Shown one piece after another: positions 47,450 to 57,282 of a DNA stretch of 64,000 bases. The notes beneath the pieces are model-generated. The model had not been told where the DNA came from and ran no database searches. It saw only the letters and a list, made by a program, of their open reading frames with translations. The DNA is from Klebsiella oxytoca (lineage in GTDB: Bacteria; Pseudomonadota; Gammaproteobacteria; Enterobacterales; Enterobacteriaceae). Each line of letters starts with the position of its first letter. Positions within the stretch are counted from its first letter, which is position 1. The stretch spans positions 4,650,001 to 4,714,000 of the forward strand of contig NZ_CP046115.1 of the NCBI RefSeq assembly GCF_009707385.1, given 5' to 3'. Both the position numbers and the translations under genes were made by a program.

Positions 47450-48025
47450 TTAGCGCAGGCCCAGAAAATCGATAATCTGAGTGAAATGATCTTCAAAGCC
47501 AACAAATGCGTGATTACCGCCCTCCTCTACCGTTTGTCGGCAGGAGGCGAAATAATCAACGGCCTGGCGGTAATCAAGCACTTCATCACCCGTTTGCTGC
47601 AATAACCAGATTAAATCCGGCGCTTCCAGCGGGTCAATTTGCATGACTTTGAGATCGTAAATATGGCGAGACTCTAGCACATATTGCTGCCCCGTGTATG
47701 GATTCTCATTAGGGCCAAGAAAATTGTTCAATAGCTCAAACGGGCGCACCGCAGGGTTCACTACCACTGCGGGCAGCATAAAACACTGGGATAGCCAGGT
47801 GGCGTAATATCCTCCCAACGAAGACCCGACAACGCCCAGCGGCTCTCCGCCACGCTCCAGCACGATAGCCTCCAGATATTCTGCCGCTTGCGCGGGATAA
47901 ACCGGGAGCTCTGGTATCACCATAGAGATTTCGGGATAAGTCTGCGCCAGCCACTCTTTTAGCGCCGTCGCTTTTGCCGACCGCGGCGAGCTGTTAAAAC
48001 CATGCAGATAAAGAAGCGTAGACAT
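47450..48025 (-). CDS. yqiA: Esterase YqiA
   Basis: 191 residues, close to E. coli (193). Compact alpha/beta hydrolase: [16 protein letters not shown] at the N terminus, the nucleophile in [31 protein letters not shown] and the His in [14 protein letters not shown]. It hydrolyses short acyl esters; its physiological role is unclear. Start overlaps the cpdA stop by one base, indicating coupling. Confidence 0.95.
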   Translation of the reverse strand: MSTLLYLHGFNSSPRSAKATALKEWLAQTYPEISMVIPELPVYPAQAAEYLEAIVLERGGEPLGVVGSSLGGYYATWLSQCFMLPAVVVNPAVRPFELLNNFLGPNENPYTGQQYVLESRHIYDLKVMQIDPLEAPDLIWLLQQTGDEVLDYRQAVDYFASCRQTVEEGGNHAFVGFEDHFTQIIDFLGLR

Positions 48026-48852
48026 CAGTATCCTTCTGAAGCGATATCCGGGTGAAATTTCACGCCTTCAAGGCGGCAAACTTCAGTGGTCAATGTACCG
48101 TCAGGATGCAGCTCCAGCCAGCGCCAGCCGGGAGAAACGGTATCCAGCGTGAAATTAGCGCAGTGCGGCTTAAACTGGACGCAGGTAGATGGCGTTGCCA
48201 TCATGCGCCGTCCGTTCCAGTCAAGGTCAAGCTCCTGATGAATATGGCCGCACAGCAGATGCTTAACGCGGGGAAAGGCGGCCAGCGCGCAATCAAGCTC
48301 TCCGGCATTGCGCAGGCTATGCTGATCCAGCCAGCTACAGCCAGACGGTAGAGGATGATGATGCAACAGCAGCAGCGTATAGCGCTCCGGGACTTCCGCC
48401 AGCTTCTGCTCAAGCCATTCCAGCTGGAATTCGCTCAGCTCACCGTGCGGAACGCCGAATACCTGGCTATCCATCAGTAATATTTGCCAATGGTCGCCCA
48501 GCAGAACGCGTTTAGCGGGGGAAATGCCTGACTCCTGCAGCGTGCTGTACATCGCCGGTTGAAAATCATGATTGCCCGGTAGCCAGACGCAGGGTGCAGC
48601 AAAACTCGCGATGCCTTCAGCAAAGTGCTGATAGGCCGCGGTAGAGTGATCTTGCGCCAAATCGCCGGTGGCAACAATCAGGTCGCATTCTCGCTGTGAA
48701 GCGTGGATAGCATCCAGTACAGCCTGATAGCTTTCCCAGGTATTGATGCCTAACAGCGTTTCGTGTTTTTCAGCAAACAGGTGAGTATCGGTAATTTGTA
48801 ATATCCTGACTCTGGCCTCACCAGCCAAAGGTAGGTTTAACAGGCTTTCCAA
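48025..48852 (-). CDS. cpdA: 3',5'-cyclic-AMP phosphodiesterase
   Basis: 275 residues, the E. coli length. Calcineurin-type metallophosphatase with all metal-binding blocks: [51 protein letters not shown] and [15 protein letters not shown]. It hydrolyses cAMP to AMP and lowers CRP signalling. Third gene in the nudF-parE operon, 24 bases after yqiB. Confidence 0.96.
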   Translation of the reverse strand: MESLLNLPLAGEARVRILQITDTHLFAEKHETLLGINTWESYQAVLDAIHASQRECDLIVATGDLAQDHSTAAYQHFAEGIASFAAPCVWLPGNHDFQPAMYSTLQESGISPAKRVLLGDHWQILLMDSQVFGVPHGELSEFQLEWLEQKLAEVPERYTLLLLHHHPLPSGCSWLDQHSLRNAGELDCALAAFPRVKHLLCGHIHQELDLDWNGRRMMATPSTCVQFKPHCANFTLDTVSPGWRWLELHPDGTLTTEVCRLEGVKFHPDIASEGY

Positions 48853-48876
48853 ATGGTGTCCTTAGGTTTCACGACG

Positions 48877-49299
48877 CTAACAAACCGGAATCGCCATCGC
48901 TCCATGTGCTAAACAGTATCGCAGCCAATCGGCCAAAAACTGGTTAATTTGATGCTTTTCGTCGCGTTGATGCAACTTTTTATTAGGATAATCATACCGC
49001 GCTTTGAAGCGAAAGATCTGCTGACTTGAACACACTTCAGCGACCATTGCATCGTGATAGAGCCGGACGGTCATCGACGGCAGGCTCCAGTAACTCACCG
49101 ACGGGGCAGTCTGTTCAATCGTCACCAATGTAGTGTAGCGGGTCGACTCAACGATGGTTAATCGGTATTGCGCGTTGCCCACCTGGTAACTCACCTTTTC
49201 TCCCGCCTCATCCGTTCGCGGCAGCAGGCGGCGCAGCTGGGCAAAGTTCGTTTCACACAGGCGCATCATTTCAGGGAAGTCAGGTGTATAACGCTTCAT
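48877..49299 (-). CDS. yqiB: DUF1249 protein YqiB
   Basis: 140 residues from the ATG at 49297-49299, which overlaps the nudF stop (ATGA) and matches E. coli YqiB from [16 protein letters not shown]; three extra upstream codons are not used. DUF1249 landmarks: [36 protein letters not shown] and [18 protein letters not shown]. The function is unknown; the fixed place between nudF and cpdA suggests a link to nucleotide signalling but proves nothing. Confidence 0.94.
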   Translation of the reverse strand: MKRYTPDFPEMMRLCETNFAQLRRLLPRTDEAGEKVSYQVGNAQYRLTIVESTRYTTLVTIEQTAPSVSYWSLPSMTVRLYHDAMVAEVCSSQQIFRFKARYDYPNKKLHQRDEKHQINQFLADWLRYCLAHGAMAIPVC

Positions 49300-49928
49300 T
49301 TTGTCCACTCATTGCGTAAATTGTGATAATGCAGCTGCAGCCATTGCAGCGCGATGACAGAGGCTGCGTTGTCGATTTTCCCCTCTTCTACCCACTGGTA
49401 AGCCTGTTCACGGCTGACCACATGAACGCGAATATCCTCATTTTCGTCGGCCAGTCCATGAATTCCTTTTGCCGTCGTTGCATCGACCTCCCCCACCATA
49501 ATAGACAACCTTTCGCTGGTACCGCCGGGGCTGGCCAGGTAGCTCAGAACCGGTTTAACCCGGCCAACCTCAAGCCCGGCTTCTTCTACTGCTTCACGAC
49601 GGGCGACATCTTCGGGAGACTCCCCTTCCTCAATCATTCCGGCGACCATTTCGAGCAGCCACGGGCTCGGGCTGGTATCATACGCCGCAATACGGATCTG
49701 CTCGACGAGCACAACTTCATCACGTATCGGGTCAAAGGGTAGCAGGACTGCGGCGTGCCCACGCTCAAAAATTTCGCGGGTCACTTCACCGCTCATGCCG
49801 CCGTTAAACAAGCGATGGCGAAAACGATATAAATCGAGCGAAAAAAAACCACGATAAAGCTTTTCGCGTGCAATAATTTCTACATCGTTTTTAGAGAAGG
49901 TAATCCCCTGCTGATTGACGTCGCTCAT
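49296..49928 (-). CDS. nudF: ADP-ribose pyrophosphatase NudF
   Basis: 210 residues, one more than E. coli. The Nudix box reads [20 protein letters not shown] then AGLEVG, fitting GX5EX7REUXEEXGU. It cleaves ADP-ribose to AMP and ribose 5-phosphate and can influence glycogen synthesis. First gene of the nudF-yqiB-cpdA-yqiA-parE operon, divergent from tolC across a 195-base region that carries the tolC mar box. Confidence 0.96.
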   Translation of the reverse strand: MSDVNQQGITFSKNDVEIIAREKLYRGFFSLDLYRFRHRLFNGGMSGEVTREIFERGHAAVLLPFDPIRDEVVLVEQIRIAAYDTSPSPWLLEMVAGMIEEGESPEDVARREAVEEAGLEVGRVKPVLSYLASPGGTSERLSIMVGEVDATTAKGIHGLADENEDIRVHVVSREQAYQWVEEGKIDNAASVIALQWLQLHYHNLRNEWTK

Positions 49929-50021
49929 TTCGATATCCTGTAGAACATGAAGTTATGAATTTATAGGCGGTGTGGCTACCGTTTTATGGCTTGTATGCTA
50001 GATTGGTGCAAATTACCGCCC

Positions 50022-50041
50022 CATGGCACATAACGCCAACT
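50022..50041. promoter_or_regulatory. Mar/Sox/Rob box upstream of tolC
   Basis: The sequence ATGGCACATAACGCCAAC ending here corresponds to the E. coli tolC marbox (remembered as TTGGCACGTAACGCCAAC), at the equivalent place about 85-100 bases before tolC. It should give MarA/SoxS/Rob induction. Confidence 0.75.
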
Positions 50042-50123
50042 TTTTACGGTAACAGACTCTATACAATCAGTGATTATTTTTAGAATTTGAGTAGCGCTAA
50101 ATGCTTCACAACAAGGAATGCAA

Positions 50124-51572
50124 ATGAAGAAACTCTTTCCCATCCTTATCGGCCTGGGCCTGACTGGCTTCAGCGCCATGAGCCAGGCAGAAAACCTGCT
50201 ACAGGTTTATCAGCAGGCGCGTATCAGCAACCCTGATCTGCGTAAATCAGCAGCCGATCGTGATGCCGCATTCGAGAAGATCAACGAAGCGCGTAGCCCA
50301 TTACTGCCACAGCTCGGTCTGGGTGCTGATTATACCTATACCAGCGGCTTTCGTGATTACAAAGACCAGAATTCCAATGTTACCAGCGGCTCGCTGCAGT
50401 TAACGCAGGTTCTGTTCGATATGTCGAAGTGGCGCTCGCTGACGCTGCAGGAAAAAACGGCCGGTATCCAGGACGTCACTTACCAGACTGACCAGCAAAC
50501 GCTAATTCTGAACACCGCAACCGCTTACTTTAAAGTGCTGGCCGCTATCGATACGCTCTCCTATACCGAAGCGCAGAAACAGGCTATTTACCGCCAGTTA
50601 GATCAGACAACCCAGCGCTTTAACGTTGGTCTGGTTGCCATCACCGACGTGCAGAACGCCCGTTCACAATATGATGCCGTGCTGGCGAATGAAGTTACCG
50701 CGCGCAACGACCTCGACAACGCGGTTGAAGAGCTGCGTCAGGTGACCGGCAACTACTATCCGGAGCTGGCCTCTCTAAACGTTGATGGTTTTAAAACCAA
50801 CAAGCCGTCAGCCGTTAACGCGCTGCTGAAAGAAGCGGAAAACCGCAACCTGTCGCTGCTGCAGGCCCGTCTGAGCCAGGACCTGGCGCGCGAGCAAATT
50901 CGCCAGGCGCAGGATGGTCATCTGCCGACGCTAAATTTGAACGCTTCCAGTGGCGTCTCTAATAACCGCTACAGCGGCTCAAAGAGCATTTCACAGGATG
51001 CTGACGTCGGGCAGAATAAAATCGGCCTGAGCTTCTCCCTGCCGCTGTATCAGGGCGGGATGGTTAACTCGCAGGTTAAACAAGCTCAGTACAACTTTGT
51101 GGGCGCCAGCGAACAGCTGGAAAGCGCACATCGTAGCGTCGTACAGACCGTTCGTTCATCTTTTAACAACGTCAACGCGTCTATCAGCAGTATCAACGCC
51201 TACAAACAGGCCGTGGTTTCCGCGCAAAGTTCATTAGATGCGATGGAAGCCGGTTATTCGGTGGGTACCCGTACCATCGTTGATGTGCTGGATGCGACCA
51301 CGACGCTGTATAACGCCAAACAGCAGCTCTCCAACGCACGTTATAACTACCTGATCAACGAACTGAACATCAAATCTGCTCTCGGCACGCTGAATGAGCA
51401 GGATCTGGTAGCGCTGAATAATACGCTGGGCAAACCTATCCCGACTTCGCCGGATAGCGTAGCGCCAGAGAATCCGCAACAGGACGCCAGCGCAGACGGT
51501 TATAGCAATACCGCCGCGGCAAAACCGGCATCCGTACGCAGCACTAGCGGCAGCAATCCGTTCCGTCAGTAA
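50124..51572 (+). CDS. tolC: Outer-membrane efflux channel TolC
   Basis: 482 residues from the ATG at 50124 (AAGGAATG upstream), with a 22-residue signal peptide (ends SQAE). It shows the duplicated OEP domains: ENLLQVYQQARISNPDLRKS, LSFSLPLYQGGMVNSQVK, AMEAGYSVGTRTIVDVLDA, and the Asn-rich alpha-barrel coils. About 10 residues shorter than E. coli TolC, mainly in the low-complexity C-terminal tail. It is the exit duct for AcrAB-type pumps and type I secretion. The long inverted repeat at 51589-51622 follows. Confidence 0.97.
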   Translation: MKKLFPILIGLGLTGFSAMSQAENLLQVYQQARISNPDLRKSAADRDAAFEKINEARSPLLPQLGLGADYTYTSGFRDYKDQNSNVTSGSLQLTQVLFDMSKWRSLTLQEKTAGIQDVTYQTDQQTLILNTATAYFKVLAAIDTLSYTEAQKQAIYRQLDQTTQRFNVGLVAITDVQNARSQYDAVLANEVTARNDLDNAVEELRQVTGNYYPELASLNVDGFKTNKPSAVNALLKEAENRNLSLLQARLSQDLAREQIRQAQDGHLPTLNLNASSGVSNNRYSGSKSISQDADVGQNKIGLSFSLPLYQGGMVNSQVKQAQYNFVGASEQLESAHRSVVQTVRSSFNNVNASISSINAYKQAVVSAQSSLDAMEAGYSVGTRTIVDVLDATTTLYNAKQQLSNARYNYLINELNIKSALGTLNEQDLVALNNTLGKPIPTSPDSVAPENPQQDASADGYSNTAAAKPASVRSTSGSNPFRQ

Positions 51573-51588
51573 TCAGCTTACGTAGTCC

Positions 51589-51622
51589 ACGCTTCGCTTA
51601 TCCGCCCGGGTAAGCGAAGCGT
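51589..51622 (+). terminator. Hairpin after tolC
   Basis: A perfect 12-bp stem, ACGCTTCGCTTA and its complement, around a 10-base loop, 16 bases past the tolC stop. No strong T-run, so ygiBC may still receive read-through. Confidence 0.65.
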
Positions 51623-51742
51623 TAAACGTAAGGCAACGTAAAGATCTCCCGCTTTCCGCCCCTATTCGCTTCATTTTCCACCACTCATCCTCTATCCTGA
51701 GCGTTAACAAAACGCATACCACTGGGTCCAGGAAAGACAATC

Positions 51743-52411
51743 ATGAAACGGACAAAAAATATCAATCACGCCTCCTTTCGCAAAAGCTGGAGCGCGCGCC
51801 ATTTAACTCCCGTTGCGCTTGCCGTCACGGCGGTATTTATGCTGGCCGGTTGTGAACAAAGCGATGAGACGGTTTCTCTGTATCAAAACGCCGATGACTG
51901 CTCTGCCGCCAATCCGAGCAAATCAGCTGAGTGCACCACTGCCTATAACAACGCACTCAAAGAAGCAGAACGTACCGCACCGAAATATGCCACGCGTGAA
52001 GATTGCGTAGCCGAATTTGGTGAAGGTCAGTGTCAGCAGACGCCGGCTCAGGCAGGCATGGCTCCGGAAAATCAGGCCCAGGCGCAAAGCAGCGGTAGCT
52101 TCTGGATGCCGCTGATGGCCGGCTACATGATGGGTCGCATGATGGGCGGCGGAATGGGCGCCCAGCAGCCGCTGTTCAGTTCAAAAAATCCGGCCAGCCC
52201 GGCCTATGGTAAATATACCGACGCTGGTGGTAAGAGCTACGGCGCAGCGCAGCCGGGCCGTACCATGAACGTGCCGAAAACCGCGATGGCGCCAAAACCG
52301 GCGACCACCAGCACCGTGACGCGCGGCGGATTCGGTGATTCGGTCGCGAAACAATCCACCATGCAGCGCAGCTCTGCGAGCTCCTCTTCTTCACGCTCGA
52401 TGGGCGGCTAA
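51743..52411 (+). CDS. ygiB: DUF1190 lipoprotein-like protein YgiB
   Basis: 222 residues, near the E. coli length of 223. A lipoprotein-type signal ends at AVFMLAGC (Cys near 37). The mature part has paired Cys segments ([36 protein letters not shown]), a Gly/Met-rich stretch ([12 protein letters not shown]) and a Ser-rich tail. Function unknown. It is followed by ygiC after 5 bases, and in E. coli the pair is co-transcribed with tolC. Confidence 0.93.
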   Translation: MKRTKNINHASFRKSWSARHLTPVALAVTAVFMLAGCEQSDETVSLYQNADDCSAANPSKSAECTTAYNNALKEAERTAPKYATREDCVAEFGEGQCQQTPAQAGMAPENQAQAQSSGSFWMPLMAGYMMGRMMGGGMGAQQPLFSSKNPASPAYGKYTDAGGKSYGAAQPGRTMNVPKTAMAPKPATTSTVTRGGFGDSVAKQSTMQRSSASSSSSRSMGG

Positions 52412-52416
52412 GCAAC

Positions 52417-53577
52417 ATGGAAAGAATCAGCATTACCGAGCGTCCGGACTGGCGGGAAAAAGCGACAGAGTATGGCTTTAACTTTCACACCATGTACGGT
52501 GAACCGTACTGGAGCGAAGAAGCCTATTACAAACTGACGCTGGCGCAGGTTGAGAAGCTCGAAGACGTCACTGCCGAGCTGCATCAGATGTGTCTGCAGG
52601 CGGTTGAGAAAGTCATCGCCAGCGACGATTTAATGGCCAAATTTCGTATTCCCAAACATACCTGGGGGTTCGTGCGCCAGTCCTGGAAAACCAACCAGCC
52701 ATCGCTGTACTCGCGTCTCGATCTCGCATGGGACGGCGTGGGAGAACCAAAACTGCTGGAAAATAACGCCGATACGCCGACGTCTCTCTATGAAGCGGCC
52801 TTTTTCCAGTGGCTCTGGATGGAAGATCAGCTGAACGCCGGTCAGCTGCCTGCGGGCAGCGATCAGTTCAATAGCCTGCAGGAGAAGCTGATCGATCGCT
52901 TCGGCGAGCTGCGCGAACAGTTTGGCTTCCAGCTGCTGCATATGGCCTGCTGCCGCGACACCGTTGAAGATCGCGGTACCGTGCAATATTTGCAGGATTG
53001 TGCAGCAGAAGCGGGCGTGGCAACCGAGTTCCTGTACATCGAAGATATCGGCCTTGGCGAAAAAGGTCAGTTTACCGATCTGCAGGATCAGGTGATTGGT
53101 AATCTGTTCAAGCTCTATCCGTGGGAGTACATGCTGCGGGAGGTTTTCTCTACCAAGCTGGAAGATGCTGGCGTGCGCTGGCTGGAACCGGCCTGGAAGA
53201 GCATAATCTCCAACAAAGCGCTACTGCCGCTGCTGTGGGAGATGTTCCCGAACCATCCGAATCTGCTGGCCGCTTACTTCAGCGAAGATGCGCACCCGGA
53301 GATGGAAAAATACGTTATCAAACCCATCTTCTCCCGCGAAGGGGCTAACATCTCTATTGTCGAAAACGGCAAAGTGCTGGAGGCGGTGGAGGGTCCGTAC
53401 GGTGAAGAAGGTACTATCGTACAGGAGTTCTATCCGTTGCCGAAGTTTGGTGACAGCTACACCCTTATCGGCAGCTGGCTGATTAACGACCAGCCTGCGG
53501 GAATCGGTATTCGTGAAGACCGGGCGATGATAACCCAGGATCTGTCGCGTTTTTATCCGCACATTTTCGTCGAGTAA
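52417..53577 (+). CDS. ygiC: ATP-grasp protein YgiC, glutathionylspermidine-synthetase-like
   Basis: 386 residues, the E. coli length. It resembles the C-terminal synthetase half of Gss (23611-25482): [55 protein letters not shown] and [15 protein letters not shown] in place of the Gss end. There is no amidase domain. It probably ligates an amine to a carboxylate with ATP, but the substrates are unknown and published work indicates it does not make glutathionylspermidine. Co-transcribed with ygiB. Confidence 0.94.
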   Translation: MERISITERPDWREKATEYGFNFHTMYGEPYWSEEAYYKLTLAQVEKLEDVTAELHQMCLQAVEKVIASDDLMAKFRIPKHTWGFVRQSWKTNQPSLYSRLDLAWDGVGEPKLLENNADTPTSLYEAAFFQWLWMEDQLNAGQLPAGSDQFNSLQEKLIDRFGELREQFGFQLLHMACCRDTVEDRGTVQYLQDCAAEAGVATEFLYIEDIGLGEKGQFTDLQDQVIGNLFKLYPWEYMLREVFSTKLEDAGVRWLEPAWKSIISNKALLPLLWEMFPNHPNLLAAYFSEDAHPEMEKYVIKPIFSREGANISIVENGKVLEAVEGPYGEEGTIVQEFYPLPKFGDSYTLIGSWLINDQPAGIGIREDRAMITQDLSRFYPHIFVE

Positions 53578-53582
53578 CATCT

Positions 53583-53613
53583 AACCCCGGCAGTATCCTT
53601 TACGGCCGGGGTT
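53583..53613. terminator. Bidirectional terminator between ygiC and ygiD
   Basis: AACCCCGGC pairs with GCCGGGGTT around a 13-base loop, 6 bases past the ygiC stop and 10 bases past the ygiD stop. Confidence 0.8.
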
Positions 53614-53622
53614 TAACTATTT

Positions 53623-54414
53623 TCAGGCGCCAATCACCACCGACAGCATGCTCAACGACCCCATTTCTATTCCTTCCACCGGAATAGTTATCGGTTCTTC
53701 ACCATCCCAGGCCCCCAGCACGTACAGCAACGGCAGGAAGTGATCGGCCGTCGGGTTAGACAGTGCTCCACCTTCATGCGACAGGTAATTCACCAGCGGA
53801 TGCTCAGCCACGGGGCCTTTCCAGTTCATATTCGCTTTCACGTATTCATTAAACGACTCAGCCCAGGGATATGGCGTATTCTCACCGTGCCAGCGCGCGG
53901 TACGCAGGTTATGCACTACGTTGCCGCTTGCGACCAGCATAATCCCTTCATCACGCAGCTGAGCCAGCTTACGCCCCATTTCGAAGTGCCATGCCGCGGG
54001 TTTAGTACTGTCGATACTCAGCTGCACCATCGGAATATCGGCGTCGGGATACATTTTAATCAATACGCCCCACGAGCCGTGGTCAAAGCCCCAGGCTTCT
54101 TTATCCAGCGTCACCGGCACCGGCGCCAGCAGCTCAACCAAACGCCTGGCCAGTTCTGGTGAACCCGGCGCCGGATAGTGGGTATCGTATAGCGCCTGCG
54201 GAAACCCGCCAAAATCATGAATCGTTTTCGGCGCTTCCATCGCGGTGACTCCGGTACCGCGTGTGAACCAGTGCGCGGATATCACCACAATGGCTTTAGG
54301 CCGTGGCAGAGTCTCGCCCAGATGCCGCCAGGCGCGAGTATAGATGTTATCTTCCAGCACGTTCATCGGACTACCGTGACCTAGAAACAGCGCGGGCATA
54401 CGGGTAAGGGACAT
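53623..54414 (-). CDS. ygiD: 4,5-DOPA-extradiol-dioxygenase-family protein YgiD
   Basis: 263 residues. LigB-family zinc/iron dioxygenase fold with His in FLGHGSPMNVL, VISAHWFTRGTG and FDHGSWGVLIKMYPD, and a late VASGNVVHNLR. In E. coli YgiD opens the catechol ring of L-DOPA to betalamic acid. Convergent with ygiC and divergent from zupT. A start at 54414 (MSLTRMPALFLGHG) is typical. Confidence 0.93.
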   Translation of the reverse strand: MSLTRMPALFLGHGSPMNVLEDNIYTRAWRHLGETLPRPKAIVVISAHWFTRGTGVTAMEAPKTIHDFGGFPQALYDTHYPAPGSPELARRLVELLAPVPVTLDKEAWGFDHGSWGVLIKMYPDADIPMVQLSIDSTKPAAWHFEMGRKLAQLRDEGIMLVASGNVVHNLRTARWHGENTPYPWAESFNEYVKANMNWKGPVAEHPLVNYLSHEGGALSNPTADHFLPLLYVLGAWDGEEPITIPVEGIEMGSLSMLSVVIGA

Positions 54415-54573
54415 AGTGATATCCTTTATTAAGAGTGTTTATGCATTTACATTACGCTCTTTCCATTCAGGTTAAACTCAGATAAGAATGATGATGATCG
54501 TCAGAAAATTTGAATGTAAGGGGCGGTAAAGAGTGAATCTCCTCTCTCGCGGTCATCAACTAATAGAGATATC

Positions 54574-54592
54574 ATTAATGAGAATCATTTTC
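54574..54592. promoter_or_regulatory. Candidate Fur box upstream of zupT
   Basis: ATTAATGAGAATCATTTTC matches the Fur consensus GATAATGATAATCATTATC at 15 of 19 positions. It lies 16 bases before the zupT start, directly before the ribosome site, where a bound repressor would block transcription. Confidence 0.55.
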
Positions 54593-54607
54593 ACAAAGAG
54601 GTAAGTG

Positions 54608-55378
54608 ATGTCATCCCCCATAATTTTGACCCTGCTGGCAGGGAGTGCCACCTTTATTGGGGCCATTTTTGGCGTTATCGGGCAAAAACCCTCGAACCGC
54701 TTGTTGGGGTTCTCTCTGGGCTTCGCCGCCGGGATCATGTTGCTGATTTCATTAATGGAGATGCTGCCGGCTGCGCTGGCAACCGAAGGAATGTCGCCTT
54801 TACTCGGCTATGGCATGTTTATCATCGGTCTTCTGGGCTATTTTGCCCTTGACCGCATGTTGCCTCACGCGCATCCGCAGGATCTGATGACGCCAGGTAT
54901 TTCCCGCCCGCGTAACCTGAAACGTACGGCGATACTGCTGACATTAGGCATCAGTCTGCATAACTTCCCCGAAGGCATTGCGACCTTCGTGACGGCCAGC
55001 AATAACCTGGAGCTGGGGATGGGGGTTGCCTTAGCCGTTGCTTTACATAATATCCCGGAAGGGCTGGCGGTAGCCGGACCGGTATATGCCGCCACGGGGT
55101 CCAGGAGTAAAGCGGTGTTCTGGGCGGGACTCTCCGGCCTGGCGGAAATCTTCGGCGGCGTGCTGGCGTGGCTGATCCTTGGTAGTTTGGTCTCTCCGGT
55201 GCTGATGGCAGCAATCATGGCAACGGTCGCCGGTATTATGATTGCGCTGTCTATAGATGAGCTTATGCCGCTGGCAAAAGAGCTCGATCCACAAAGCAAC
55301 CCAAGCTACGGCGTGCTGTGCGGGATGTCGGTAATGGGATTAAGCCTCGTTGTTTTACAAACGGTTGGAATTGGCTAA
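54608..55378 (+). CDS. zupT: ZIP-family zinc/divalent-metal importer ZupT
   Basis: 256 residues from the ATG at 54608 (AGAGG upstream); a GTG one codon earlier gives no benefit. Eight-helix ZIP layout with [15 protein letters not shown] and [15 protein letters not shown], the metal-binding helices 4 and 5. It brings zinc, iron, manganese and cobalt into the cytoplasm. Single gene with a possible Fur site before it and a shared terminator after it. Confidence 0.96.
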   Translation: MSSPIILTLLAGSATFIGAIFGVIGQKPSNRLLGFSLGFAAGIMLLISLMEMLPAALATEGMSPLLGYGMFIIGLLGYFALDRMLPHAHPQDLMTPGISRPRNLKRTAILLTLGISLHNFPEGIATFVTASNNLELGMGVALAVALHNIPEGLAVAGPVYAATGSRSKAVFWAGLSGLAEIFGGVLAWLILGSLVSPVLMAAIMATVAGIMIALSIDELMPLAKELDPQSNPSYGVLCGMSVMGLSLVVLQTVGIG

Positions 55379-55389
55379 AGGTAAAAACA

Positions 55390-55416
55390 ACAAGGCCCAC
55401 ATGACGTGGGCCTTGT
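55390..55416. terminator. Bidirectional terminator between zupT and ribB
   Basis: ACAAGGCCCAC pairs with GTGGGCCTTGT (11 bp, loop ATGAC). It lies 11 bases past the zupT stop and 17 bases past the ribB stop. Confidence 0.85.
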
Positions 55417-55433
55417 TAAGCAGATAAGCCAGA

Positions 55434-56087
55434 TTAGCTCGCTTTACGCTCGTGTTCACGACGATAAGCCACTAAATCTTCAATCGTGACCACTTCCATA
55501 TTGTGCTGTTTAGCAAATTCAATGCACTGCGGCGCCCGCGCCATAGTACCATCGTCGTTGGTCAGCTCGCACAGTACGCCTGCCGGTTTGAGACCAGCCA
55601 GCGTAACCAGGTCGATGGTTGCTTCGGTATGGCCACCACGGGTCAGAACGCCGCCCGGCTGCGCGCGCAGTGGGAAAACGTGGCCAGGACGGTTCAGATC
55701 TGACGGCTTCGCGCCATCGGCAATTGCCGCGCGAACGGTGGTAACGCGGTCAGCGGCGGAAACGCCGGTGGTCACGCCTTCGGCGGCTTCGATGGTCACG
55801 GTAAAACCGGTACCGTAGGCGCTGGTGTTGTTCTCAACCATCATTGGCAGGTCGAGCTGCTTACGACGATCTTCCGTCAGGCACAGGCAAACAATGCCGC
55901 TGCCGTGGCGAATGGTCAGCGCCATCTGCTCAACGGTCATAGTTTCGGCGGCGAAAATCATATCGCCTTCATTTTCACGATCTTCATCGTCAAGCACCAT
56001 CACACCGCGGCCTTCGCGCAGTGCATCTAAAGCACGTTCCACACGTTCAAAAGCGGTACCAAAAGAGGAAAGTAGCGTCTGATTCAT
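55434..56087 (-). CDS. ribB: 3,4-dihydroxy-2-butanone-4-phosphate synthase
   Basis: 217 residues, the E. coli length. Key blocks: [20 protein letters not shown] (acidic metal-binding loop), [16 protein letters not shown], and [20 protein letters not shown] with the catalytic His. It converts ribulose 5-phosphate to the four-carbon precursor of riboflavin. An FMN riboswitch lies in its 5' leader, so expression falls as FMN rises. Confidence 0.97.
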   Translation of the reverse strand: MNQTLLSSFGTAFERVERALDALREGRGVMVLDDEDRENEGDMIFAAETMTVEQMALTIRHGSGIVCLCLTEDRRKQLDLPMMVENNTSAYGTGFTVTIEAAEGVTTGVSAADRVTTVRAAIADGAKPSDLNRPGHVFPLRAQPGGVLTRGGHTEATIDLVTLAGLKPAGVLCELTNDDGTMARAPQCIEFAKQHNMEVVTIEDLVAYRREHERKAS

Positions 56088-56196
56088 GGTAATAAAACCT
56101 CATTAATTGTATGGTTACCAGAATCAGGGCAGTCTTAGGAGTGCCGGTTTAGCGGCAAAAGTCAACGCAAGCGGGCGGAAACCCGACTGAGCCGTT

Positions 56197-56342
56197 ACTC
56201 TCTCCCATCCGGACTCTAACCGTCGGCCCCGGAATTACACCGGATCTGCTGACCTTTCTGCATTAACAGAAAGCGCTCGCGGGCTTTCAACGCTATGGTT
56301 GATTTACCGCCGGTGGGGAATTTCGCCCCGCCCTGAGAATAA
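56197..56342 (-). promoter_or_regulatory. FMN riboswitch (RFN element) in the ribB leader
   Basis: On the minus strand the conserved RFN blocks are present in order: CTTATTCTCAGGGCGGGG at the 5' end, then CCCCACCGGCGGTAAAT, AGCCCGCGAGCG, GGTCAGCAGATCCGGTGTAA, TTCCGGGGCCGACGG and GAGTCCGGATGGGAGAGA near the 3' end, where the first and last blocks pair. It lies about 110 bases before the ribB start and may sequester the ribosome site (a GCGGGCGG...CCCGACTG segment follows). In E. coli this leader also yields the small RNA SroG. Confidence 0.95.
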
Positions 56343-56464
56343 GCAAAGTCACTATAACGCTATTGACTATCGTCGGCAATGCATAAGCTTCAAACATTTA
56401 TGGTTTATAGGCACCGACGATCGCACTACAATGAGCAGATAACCGACCAGAGCAGGAACTCACC

Positions 56465-56746
56465 ATGATTGACCCGAAAAAAATTGAACAAATCGCCCGT
56501 CAGGTTCATGAATCAATGCCGAAAGGGCTCCGCGATCTGGGGGAAGACGTAGAGAAAAAAATTCGTCAGGTGCTCCAGTCGCAGTTAACTCGCCTGGACC
56601 TGGTGAGTCGAGAAGAGTTCGATGTACAGACGCAAGTGCTGCTGCGCACTCGCGAAAAACTGGCGCTTCTGGAACAGCGTCTGAGCGAGCTGGAAAGCCG
56701 CTCGGCGATCGCGCCGGTGGCTCCAGACGCCGAAGAAAAGCAGTAA
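56465..56746 (+). CDS. ubiK: Ubiquinone biosynthesis accessory factor UbiK
   Basis: 93 residues, slightly shorter than E. coli YqiC (96). Helical, with a C-terminal coiled coil: [18 protein letters not shown], then [18 protein letters not shown] and [16 protein letters not shown] (about 50-80). It forms a trimer that supports the ubiquinone-synthesis complex and can fuse membranes. Convergent with glgS and divergent from ribB. Confidence 0.92.
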   Translation: MIDPKKIEQIARQVHESMPKGLRDLGEDVEKKIRQVLQSQLTRLDLVSREEFDVQTQVLLRTREKLALLEQRLSELESRSAIAPVAPDAEEKQ

Positions 56747-56753
56747 AAACAAG

Positions 56754-56775
56754 CAACGGGCCGTAAGGCCCGTTG
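56754..56775. terminator. Bidirectional terminator between ubiK and glgS
   Basis: CAACGGGCC pairs with GGCCCGTTG around loop GTAA, 8 bases past the ubiK stop; on the minus strand the following CTTGTTTTT supplies the T-run for glgS. Confidence 0.85.
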
Positions 56776-56800
56776 TCGTATTAGCGCTGCGATATGTATA

Positions 56801-57010
56801 TTAGTGCTCCAGCTCCGCTTCTGGTGTTGTGACTTTATTTGCCTGCCGGCGATAAAGTTCATATCGTTGACAAAACCACTCACGATGTTCTTCATCCATA
56901 TTTCCTACAATGGCCTGAAGATCGACTGGCTGACCTTGTGCGTTCATTCTGGCGAAACTCTGAGCCAGAAAATCAAAATTCTTCATCAAATACATATCGT
57001 TATTCTTCAT
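56801..57010 (-). CDS. glgS: Surface composition regulator GlgS (ScsR)
   Basis: 69 residues from the ATG at 57008-57010, chosen because AAGGAG lies 7 bases upstream; an ATG two codons earlier is only one base from it. The core matches E. coli Glg[33 protein letters not shown] and an AELEH end. A helical protein once linked to glycogen synthesis, now to control of flagella, fimbriae and exopolysaccharide. In E. coli it is followed by yqiJK; here hldE follows instead. Confidence 0.92.
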   Translation of the reverse strand: MKNNDMYLMKNFDFLAQSFARMNAQGQPVDLQAIVGNMDEEHREWFCQRYELYRRQANKVTTPEAELEH

Positions 57011-57157
57011 ACGCATACTCCTTCAGCCGTTGATGTTCTGATTGGTCATATGCTTTTTACTAGCTTCAGTATTTATTATTACCTTAGCTTTTTTTGTACG
57101 AAAAATGCGCCTAAAAGGATGCTTTATTGAGCAAAATCATTTATGCCGTCATTAAAT

Positions 57158-57195
57158 AAAAGAGGCCCACGATTATGCGACCGCGGGCCTCTTTT
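57158..57195. terminator. Terminator at the hldE 3' side
   Basis: AAAAGAGGCCC pairs with GGGCCTCTTTT (11 bp) around a 16-base loop, with A/T-runs at both ends. It lies 88 bases past the hldE stop and may serve that gene. Confidence 0.75.
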
Positions 57196-57282
57196 GTACT
57201 ACTTTGCAGCATTAACGCCGGTTACGCTTCATTTGGCAGGGCAATTCCGGATACACAGTCGCTAACGCCTGAAGCGAAAACA

